A stretch of 64,000 bases of DNA, taken from positions 1 through 64,000 of the forward strand of contig JARPUW010000292.1 in NCBI GenBank assembly GCA_030533445.1, in the 5' to 3' direction. Of the stretch, positions 51,501 through 61,866 are shown in pieces (within the stretch, counting starts at the first letter, position 1; the number at the start of each line of letters is the position of its first letter). The notes below the pieces were generated by a model. It saw only the letters and a list, made by a program, of their open reading frames with translations. It was not told the DNA's origin and searched no databases. This DNA is from Cyprinodon diabolis (Eukaryota > Chordata > Actinopteri > Cyprinodontiformes > Cyprinodontidae). The position numbers and the translations under genes are program-made.

Positions 51501-53894
51501 AGCTTGGAACCAAAAACATCTGCTCAGATCTACTTTATATTGTTAGTTTTCAGCTCTAGATGATTGCCAGAAAAGATCATGGCTGTATCATTAATGGTTT
51601 GTCTGTTACAACTCCAGAGGCCAAAATGGCATTATCTCACTGTGAAATGAGCGTTTTGGCCTCAACTTCTGATTTGAAGCTTGGAACCAAAAACATCTGC
51701 TCAAATCTACTTTATATTGTTAGTTTTAGGCTCTAGATGATTGCCAGAAAAGATCATGGCTGTACCATTAATGGTTTGTCTGTTACAACTCCAGAGGCCA
51801 AAATGGCATTATCTCACTATGAAAAGAGCGTTTTGGCCTCAACCATCTGATTTGAAGCTTGGAACCAAAAACATCTGCTCAAATCTACTTTATATTGTTA
51901 GTTTTCAGCTGTAGATGATTGCCAGAAAAGATCATGGCTGTATCATTAATGGTTTGTCTGTTACAACTCCAGAGGCCAAAATGGCATTATCTCACTGTGA
52001 AAAGAGCGTTTTGGCCTCAACTTCTGATTTGAAGCTTGGAACCAAAAACATCTGCTCAAATCTACTTTATATTGTTAGTCTTCAGCTCTAGATGATTGCC
52101 AGAAAAGATCATGGCTGTATCATTAATGGTTTGTCTGTTACAACTCCAGAGGCCAAAATGGCATTATCTCACTGTGAAAAGAGCTTTTTGGCCTCAACTT
52201 CTGATTTGAAGCTTGGAACCAAAAACATCTGCTCAAATCTACTTTATATTGTTAGTTTTCAGCTCTAGATGATTGCCAGAAAAGATCATGGCTGTAATAT
52301 TAATGGTTTGTCTGTTACAACTCCAGAGGCCAAAATGGCATTATCTCACTGTGAAATGAGCGTTTTGGCCTCACTTCTGATTTGAAGCTTGGAACCAAAA
52401 ACACCTGCTCAAATCTACTTTATATTGTTAGTTTTCAGCTCTAGATGAATGCCAGAAAAGATCATGGCTGTATCATTAATGGTTTGTCTGTTACAACTCC
52501 AGAGGCCAAAATGGCATTATCTCACTGTGAAAAGAGCGTTTTGGCCTCAACCATCTGATTTGACGCTTGGAACCAAAAACATCTGCTCAAATCTACTTTA
52601 TATTGTTAGTTTTCAGCTCTAGATGATTGCCAGAAAAGATCATGGCTGTATCATTAATGGTTTGTCTGTTACAACTCCAGAGGCCAAAATGGCATTATCT
52701 CACTGTGAAAAGAGCGTTTTGGCCTCAACTTCTGATTTGAAGCTTGGAACCAAAAACATCTGCTCAAATCTACTTTATATTGTTAGTTTTCAGCTCTAGA
52801 TGATTGCCAGAAAAGATCATGGCTGTATCATTAATGGTTTGTCTGTTACAACTCCAGAGGCCAAAATGGCATTATCTCACTGTGAAAAGAGCGTTTTGGC
52901 CTCAACTTCTGATTTGAAGCTTGGAACACAAAACATCTGCTCAAATCTACTTTATATTGTTAGTTTTCAGCTCTAGATGATTGCCAGAAAAGATCATGGC
53001 TGTATCATTAATGGTTTGTCTGTTACAACTCCACGGGCCAAAATGGCATTATCTCACTGTGAAAAGAGCGTTTTGGCCTCAACCATCTGATTTGAAGCTT
53101 GGAACCAAAAACATCTGCTCAAATCTACTTTATATTGTTAGTTTTCAGCTCTAGATGATTGCCAGAAAAGATCATGGCTGTATCATTAATGGTTTGTCTG
53201 TTACAACTCCAGAGGCCAAAATGGCATTATCTCACTGTGAAAAGAGCGTTTTGGCCTCAACTTCTGATTTGAAGCTTGGAACCAAAAACATCTGCTCAAA
53301 TCTACTTTATATTGTTAGTTTTCAGCTCTAGATGATTGCCAGAAAAGATCATGGCTGTATCATTAATGGTTTGTCTGTTACAACTCCAGAGGCCAAAATG
53401 GCATTATCTCACTGTGAAAAGAGCGTTTTGGCCTCAACTTCTGATTTGAAGCTTGGAACACAAAACATCTGCTCAAATCTACTTTATATTGTTAGTTTTC
53501 AGCTCTAGATGATTGCCAGAAAAGATCATGGCTGTATCATTAATGGTTTGTCTGTTACAACTCCACAGGCCAAAATGGCATTATCTCACTGTGAAAAGAG
53601 CGTTTTGGCCTCAACTTCTGATTTGAAGCTTGGAACCAAAAACATCTGCTCAGATCTACTTTATATTGTTAGTTTTCAGCTCTAGATGATTGCCAGAAAA
53701 GATCATGGCTGTATCATTAATGGTTTGTCTGTTACAACTCCAGAGGCCAAAATGGCATTATCTCACTGTGAAATGAGCGTTTTGGCCTCAACTTCTGATT
53801 TGAAGCTTGGAACCAAAAACATCTGCTCAAATCTACTTTATATTGTTAGTTTTAGGCTCTAGATGATTGCCAGAAAAGATCATGGCTGTACCAT
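48580..53894 (+). repeat. 30-monomer HOR, copy 3 (5,315 bp)
   Basis: Same unit order; the 18-mer is 48,580-51,768 and the 12-mer is 51,769-53,894. The one private change I noticed is ccacgggcc near 53,034 in the m14 unit of the 12-mer. The very low divergence between copies 1-3 indicates recent amplification or active homogenisation. Confidence 0.94.
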
Positions 53895-56800
53895 TAATGG
53901 TTTGTCTGTTACAACTCCAGAGGCCAAAATGGCATTATCTCACTATGAAAAGAGCGTTTTGGCCTCAACCATCTGATTTGAAGCTTGGAACCAAAAACAT
54001 CTGCTCAAATCTACTTTATATTGTTAGTTTTCAGCTGTAGATGATTGCCAGAAAAGATCATGGCTGTATCATTAATGGTTTGTCTGTTACAACTCCAGAG
54101 GCCAAAATGGCATTATCTCACTGTGAAAAGAGCGTTTTGGCCTCAACTTCTGATTTGAAGCTTGGAACCAAAAACATCTGCTCAAATCTACTTTATATTG
54201 TTAGTCTTCAGCTCTAGATGATTGCCAGAAAAGATCATGGCTGTATCATTAATGGTTTGTCTGTTACAACTCCAGAGGCCAAAATGGCATTATCTCACTG
54301 TGAAAAGAGCTTTTTGGCCTCAACTTCTGATTTGAAGCTTGGAACCAAAAACATCTGCTCAAATCTACTTTATATTGTTAGTTTTCAGCTCTAGATGATT
54401 GCCAGAAAAGATCATGGCTGTAATATTAATGGTTTGTCTGTTACAACTCCAGAGGCCAAAATGGCATTATCTCACTGTGAAATGAGCGTTTTGGCCTCAC
54501 TTCTGATTTGAAGCTTGGAACCAAAAACACCTGCTCAAATCTACTTTATATTGTTAGTTTTCAGCTCTAGATGAATGCCAGAAAAGATCATGGCTGTATC
54601 ATTAATGGTTTGTCTGTTACAACTCCAGAGGCCAAAATGGCATTATCTCACTGTGAAAAGAGCGTTTTGGCCTCAACCATCTGATTTGACGCTTGGAACC
54701 AAAAACATCTGCTCAAATCTACTTTATATTGTTAGTTTTCAGCTCTAGATGATTGCCAGAAAAGATCATGGCTGTATCATTAATGGTTTGTCTGTTACAA
54801 CTCCAGAGGCCAAAATGGCATTATCTCACTGTGAAAAGAGCGTTTTGGCCTCAACTTCTGATTTGAAGCTTGGAACCAAAAACATCTGCTCAAATCTACT
54901 TTATATTGTTAGTTTTCAGCTCTAGATGATTGCCAGAAAAGATCATGGCTGTATCATTAATGGTTTGTCTGTTACAACTCCAGAGGCCAAAATGGCATTA
55001 TCTCACTGTGAAAAGAGCGTTTTGGCCTCAACTTCTGATTTGAAGCTTGGAACCAAAAACATCTGCTCAAATCTACTTTATATTGTTAGTTTTCAGCTCT
55101 AGATGATTGCCAGAAAAGATCATGGCTGTATCATTAATGGTTTGTCTGTTACAACTCCAGAGGCCAAAATGGCATTATCTCACTGTGAAATGAGCGTTTT
55201 GGCCTCAACTTCTGATTTGAAGCTTGGAACCAAAAACATCTGCTCGAATTTACTTTATATTGTTAGTTTTCAGCTCTAGATGATTGCCAGAAAAGATCAT
55301 GGCTGTATCATTAATGGTTTGTCTGTTACAACTCCAGAGGCCAAAATGGCATTATCTCACTGTGAAAAGAGCGTTTTGGCCTCAACCATCTGATTTGAAG
55401 CTTGGAACCTAAAACATCTGCTCAAATCTACTTTATATTGTTAGTTTTCAGCTGTAGATGATTGCCAGAAAAGATCATGGCTGTAACATTAATGGTTTGT
55501 CTGTTACAACTCCAGAGGCCAAAATGGCATTATCTCACTGTGAAAAGAGCGTTTTGGCCTCAACTTCTGATTTGAAGCTTGGAACCAAAAACATCTGCTC
55601 AAATCTACTTTATATTGTTAGTCTTCAGCTCTAGATGATTGCCAGAAAAGATCATGGCTGTATCATTAATGGTTTGTCTGTTACAACTCCAGAGGCCAAA
55701 ATGGCATTATCTCACTTTGAAAAGAGCGTTTTGGCCTCAACTTCTGATTTGAAGCTTGGAACCAAAAACATCTGCTCAAATCTACTTTATATTGTTAGTT
55801 TTCAGCTCTAGATGATTGCCAGAAAAGATCATGGCTGTATCATTAATGGTTTGTCTGTTACAACTCCAGAGGCCAAAATGGCATTATCTCACTGTGAAAG
55901 AGCGTTTTGGCCTCAACTTCTGATTTGAAGCTTGGAACACAAAACATCTGCTCAAATCTACTTTATATTGTTAGTTTTCAGCTCTAGATGATTGCCAGAA
56001 AAGATCATGGCTGTATCATTAATGGTTTGTCTGTTACAACTCCACAGGCCAAAATGGCATTATCTCACTGTGAAAAGAGCGTTTTGGCCTCAACCATCTG
56101 ATTTGAAGCTTGGAACCAAAAACATCTGCTCAAATCTACTTTATATTGTTAGTTTTCAGCTCTAGATGATTGCCAGAAAAGATCATGGCTGTATCATTAA
56201 TGGTTTGTCTGTTACAACTCCAGAGGCCAAAATGGCATTATCTCACTGTGAAAAGAGCGTTTTGGCCTCAACTTCTGATTTGAAGCTTGGAACCAAAAAC
56301 ATCTGCTCAAATCTACTTTATATTGTTAGTTTTCAGCTCTAGATGATTGCCAGAAAAGATCATGGCTGTATCATTAATGGTTTGTCTGTTACAACTCCAG
56401 AGGCCAAAATGGCATTATCTCACTGTGAAAAGAGCGTTTTGGCCTCAACTTCTGATTTGAAGCTTGGAACACAAAACATCTGCTCAAATCTACTTTATAT
56501 TGTTAGTTTTCAGCTCTAGATGATTGCCAGAAAAGATCATGGCTGTATCATTAATGGTTTGTCTGTTACAACTCCACAGGCCAAAATGGCATTATCTCAC
56601 TGTGAAAAGAGCGTTTTGGCCTCAACTTCTGATTTGAAGCTTGGAACCAAAAACATCTGCTCAGATCTACTTTATATTGTTAGTTTTCAGCTCTAGATGA
56701 TTGCCAGAAAAGATCATGGCTGTATCATTAATGGTTTGTCTGTTACAACTCCAGAGGCCAAAATGGCATTATCTCACTGTGAAATGAGCGTTTTGGCCTC

Positions 56801-56905
56801 AACTTCTGATTTGAAGCTTGGAACCAAAAACATCTGCTCAAATCTACTTTATATTGTTAGTTTTAGGCTCTAGATGATTGCCAGAAAAGATCATGGCTGT
56901 ACCAT
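53895..56905 (+). repeat. 17-monomer deletion derivative of the 18-mer (3,011 bp)
   Basis: The order is m1-m8, one hybrid m9/m10 unit at 55,312-55,489, then m11-m18. The hybrid has the left part of m9 (no G51A) and the right end of m10 (cagctgtag). The length is 3,189 - 178, exactly one 178-bp unit less. Private changes are aacctaaaac near 55,407 and ctgtaacatt near 55,482. No 12-mer follows; an 18-mer comes next. Confidence 0.93.
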
Positions 56906-59900
56906 TAATGGTTTGTCTGTTACAACTCCAGAGGCCAAAATGGCATTATCTCACTATGAAAAGAGCGTTTTGGCCTCAACCATCTGATTTGAAGCTTGGA
57001 ACCAAAAACATCTGCTCAAATCTACTTTATATTGTTAGTTTTCAGCTGTAGATGATTGCCAGAAAAGATCATGGCTGTATCATTAATGGTTTGTCTGTTA
57101 CAACTCCAGAGGCCAAAATGGCATTATCTCACTGTGAAAAGAGCGTTTTGGCCTCAACTTCTGATTTGAAGCTTGGAACCAAAAACATCTGCTCAAATCT
57201 ACTTTATATTGTTAGTCTTCAGCTCTAGATGATTGCCAGAAAAGATCATGGCTGTATCATTAATGGTTTGTCTGTTACAACTCCAGAGGCCAAAATGGCA
57301 TTATCTCACTGTGAAAAGAGCTTTTTGGCCTCAACTTCTGATTTGAAGCTTGGAACCAAAAACATCTGCTCAAATCTACTTTATATTGTTAGTTTTCAGC
57401 TCTAGATGATTGCCAGAAAAGATCATGGCTGTAATATTAATGGTTTGTCTGTTACAACTCCAGAGGCCAAAATGGCATTATCTCACTGTGAAATGAGCGT
57501 TTTGGCCTCACTTCTGATTTGAAGCTTGGAACCAAAAACACCTGCTCAAATCTACTTTATATTGTTAGTTTTCAGCTCTAGATGAATGCCAGAAAAGATC
57601 ATGGCTGTATCATTAATGGTTTGTCTGTTACAACTCCAGAGGCCAAAATGGCATTATCTCACTGTGAAAAGAGCGTTTTGGCCTCAACCATCTGATTTGA
57701 CGCTTGGAACCAAAAACATCTGCTCAAATCTACTTTATATTGTTAGTTTTCAGCTCTAGATGATTGCCAGAAAAGATCATGGCTGTATCATTAATGGTTT
57801 GTCTGTTACAACTCCAGAGGCCAAAATGGCATTATCTCACTGTGAAAAGAGCGTTTTGGCCTCAACTTCTGATTTGAAGCTTGGAACCAAAAACATCTGC
57901 TCAAATCTACTTTATATTGTTAGTTTTCAGCTCTAGATGATTGCCAGAAAAGATCATGGCTGTATCATTAATGGTTTGTCTGTTACAACTCCAGAGGCCA
58001 AAATGGCATTATCTCACTGTGAAAAGAGCGTTTTGGCCTCAACTTCTGATTTGAAGCTTGGAACCAAAAACATCTGCTCAAATCTACTTTATATTGTTAG
58101 TTTTCAGCTCTAGATGATTGCCAGAAAAGATCATGGCTGTATCATTAATGGTTTGTCTGTTACAACTCCAGAGGCCAAAATGGCATTATCTCACTGTGAA
58201 ATGAGCGTTTTGGCCTCAACTTCTGATTTGAAGCTTGGAACCAAAAACATCTGCTCGAATTTACTTTATATTGTTAGTTTTCAGCTCTAGATGATTGCCA
58301 GAAAAGATCATGGCTGTATCATTAATGGTTTGTCTGTTACAACTCCAGAGGCCAAAATGGCATTATCTCACTGTGAAAAGAGCGTTTTGGCCTCAACCAT
58401 CTGATTTGAAGCTTGGAACCAAAAACATCTGCTCAAATCTACTTTATATTGTTAGTTTTCAGCTCTAGATGATTGCCAGAAAAGATCATGGCTGTATCAT
58501 TAATGGTTTGTCTGTTACAACTCCAGAGGCCAAAATGGCATTATCTCACTATGAAAAGAGCGTTTTGGCCTCAACCATCTGATTTGAAGCTTGGAACCAA
58601 AAACATCTGCTCAAATCTACTTTATATTGTTAGTTTTCAGCTGTAGATGATTGCCAGAAAAGATCATGGCTGTATCATTAATGGTTTGTCTGTTACAACT
58701 CCAGAGGCCAAAATGGCATTATCTCACTGTGAAAAGAGCGTTTTGGCCTCAACTTCTGATTTGAAGCTTGGAACCAAAAACATCTGCTCAAATCTACTTT
58801 ATATTGTTAGTCTTCAGCTCTAGATGATTGCCAGAAAAGATCATGGCTGTATCATTAATGGTTTGTCTGTTACAACTCCAGAGGCCAAAATGGCATTATC
58901 TCACTTTGAAAAGAGCGTTTTGGCCTCAACTTCTGATTTGAAGCTTGGAACCAAAAACATCTGCTCAAATCTACTTTATATTGTTAGTTTTCAGCTCTAG
59001 ATGATTGCCAGAAAAGATCATGGCTGTATCATTAATGGTTTGTCTGTTACAACTCCAGAGGCCAAAATGGCATTATCTCACTGTGAAAGAGCGTTTTGGC
59101 CTCAACTTCTGATTTGAAGCTTGGAACACAAAACATCTGCTCAAATCTACTTTATATTGTTAGTTTTCAGCTCTAGATGATTGCCAGAAAAGATCATGGC
59201 TGTATCATTAATGGTTTGTCTGTTACAACTCCACAGGCCAAAATGGCATTATCTCACTGTGAAAAGAGCGTTTTGGCCTCAACCATCTGATTTGAAGCTT
59301 GGAACCAAAAACATCTGCTCAAATCTACTTTATATTGTTAGTTTTCAGCTCTAGATGATTGCCAGAAAAGATCATGGCTGTATCATTAATGGTTTGTCTG
59401 TTACAACTCCAGAGGCCAAAATGGCATTATCTCACTGTGAAAAGAGCGTTTTGGCCTCAACTTCTGATTTGAAGCTTGGAACCAAAAACATCTGCTCAAA
59501 TCTACTTTATATTGTTAGTTTTCAGCTCTAGATGATTGCCAGAAAAGATCATGGCTGTATCATTAATGGTTTGTCTGTTACAACTCCAGAGGCCAAAATG
59601 GCATTATCTCACTGTGAAAAGAGCGTTTTGGCCTCAACTTCTGATTTGAAGCTTGGAACACAAAACATCTGCTCAAATCTACTTTATATTGTTAGTTTTC
59701 AGCTCTAGATGATTGCCAGAAAAGATCATGGCTGTATCATTAATGGTTTGTCTGTTACAACTCCACAGGCCAAAATGGCATTATCTCACTGTGAAAAGAG
59801 CGTTTTGGCCTCAACTTCTGATTTGAAGCTTGGAACCAAAAACATCTGCTCAGATCTACTTTATATTGTTAGTTTTCAGCTCTAGATGATTGCCAGAAAA

Positions 59901-60094
59901 GATCATGGCTGTATCATTAATGGTTTGTCTGTTACAACTCCAGAGGCCAAAATGGCATTATCTCACTGTGAAATGAGCGTTTTGGCCTCAACTTCTGATT
60001 TGAAGCTTGGAACCAAAAACATCTGCTCAAATCTACTTTATATTGTTAGTTTTAGGCTCTAGATGATTGCCAGAAAAGATCATGGCTGTACCAT
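56906..60094 (+). repeat. 18-monomer block not followed by a 12-mer (3,189 bp)
   Basis: Full m1-m18 order (A112G at 58,257, G51T near 58,903, gaaagagcg near 59,086). In the regular 30-mers an 18-mer is followed by a 12-mer; here the next block starts as m1-m8 plus the m9/m10 hybrid. So the 30-mer register ends at 53,894. Confidence 0.93.
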
Positions 60095-61866
60095 TAATGG
60101 TTTGTCTGTTACAACTCCAGAGGCCAAAATGGCATTATCTCACTATGAAAAGAGCGTTTTGGCCTCAACCATCTGATTTGAAGCTTGGAACCAAAAACAT
60201 CTGCTCAAATCTACTTTATATTGTTAGTTTTCAGCTGTAGATGATTGCCAGAAAAGATCATGGCTGTATCATTAATGGTTTGTCTGTTACAACTCCAGAG
60301 GCCAAAATGGCATTATCTCACTGTGAAAAGAGCGTTTTGGCCTCAACTTCTGATTTGAAGCTTGGAACCAAAAACATCTGCTCAAATCTACTTTATATTG
60401 TTAGTCTTCAGCTCTAGATGATTGCCAGAAAAGATCATGGCTGTATCATTAATGGTTTGTCTGTTACAACTCCAGAGGCCAAAATGGCATTATCTCACTG
60501 TGAAAAGAGCTTTTTGGCCTCAACTTCTGATTTGAAGCTTGGAACCAAAAACATCTGCTCAAATCTACTTTATATTGTTAGTTTTCAGCTCTAGATGATT
60601 GCCAGAAAAGATCATGGCTGTAATATTAATGGTTTGTCTGTTACAACTCCAGAGGCCAAAATGGCATTATCTCACTGTGAAATGAGCGTTTTGGCCTCAC
60701 TTCTGATTTGAAGCTTGGAACCAAAAACACCTGCTCAAATCTACTTTATATTGTTAGTTTTCAGCTCTAGATGAATGCCAGAAAAGATCATGGCTGTATC
60801 ATTAATGGTTTGTCTGTTACAACTCCAGAGGCCAAAATGGCATTATCTCACTGTGAAAAGAGCGTTTTGGCCTCAACCATCTGATTTGACGCTTGGAACC
60901 AAAAACATCTGCTCAAATCTACTTTATATTGTTAGTTTTCAGCTCTAGATGATTGCCAGAAAAGATCATGGCTGTATCATTAATGGTTTGTCTGTTACAA
61001 CTCCAGAGGCCAAAATGGCATTATCTCACTGTGAAAAGAGCGTTTTGGCCTCAACTTCTGATTTGAAGCTTGGAACCAAAAACATCTGCTCAAATCTACT
61101 TTATATTGTTAGTTTTCAGCTCTAGATGATTGCCAGAAAAGATCATGGCTGTATCATTAATGGTTTGTCTGTTACAACTCCAGAGGCCAAAATGGCATTA
61201 TCTCACTGTGAAAAGAGCGTTTTGGCCTCAACTTCTGATTTGAAGCTTGGAACCAAAAACATCTGCTCAAATCTACTTTATATTGTTAGTTTTCAGCTCT
61301 AGATGATTGCCAGAAAAGATCATGGCTGTATCATTAATGGTTTGTCTGTTACAACTCCAGAGGCCAAAATGGCATTATCTCACTGTGAAATGAGCGTTTT
61401 GGCCTCAACTTCTGATTTGAAGCTTGGAACCAAAAACATCTGCTCGAATTTACTTTATATTGTTAGTTTTCAGCTCTAGATGATTGCCAGAAAAGATCAT
61501 GGCTGTATCATTAATGGTTTGTCTGTTACAACTCCAGAGGCCAAAATGGCATTATCTCACTGTGAAAAGAGCGTTTTGGCCTCAACCATCTGATTTGAAG
61601 CTTGGAACCTAAAACATCTGCTCAAATCTACTTTATATTGTTAGTTTTCAGCTGTAGATGATTGCCAGAAAAGATCATGGCTGTAACATTAATGGTTTGT
61701 CTGTTACAACTCCAGAGGCCAAAATGGCATTATCTCACTGTGAAAAGAGCGTTTTGGCCTCAACTTCTGATTTGAAGCTTGGAACCAAAAACATCTGCTC
61801 AAATCTACTTTATATTGTTAGTCTTCAGCTCTAGATGATTGCCAGAAAAGATCATGGCTGTATCAT
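60095..61866 (+). repeat. Truncated block: m1-m8, m9/m10 hybrid, m11
   Basis: Ten units. The hybrid at 61,512-61,689 carries the same private changes as the one at 55,312 (aacctaaaac near 61,607, ctgtaacatt near 61,682), 6,200 bp downstream of it. After m11 (gtcttcag near 61,821) the HOR order stops. Confidence 0.92.
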
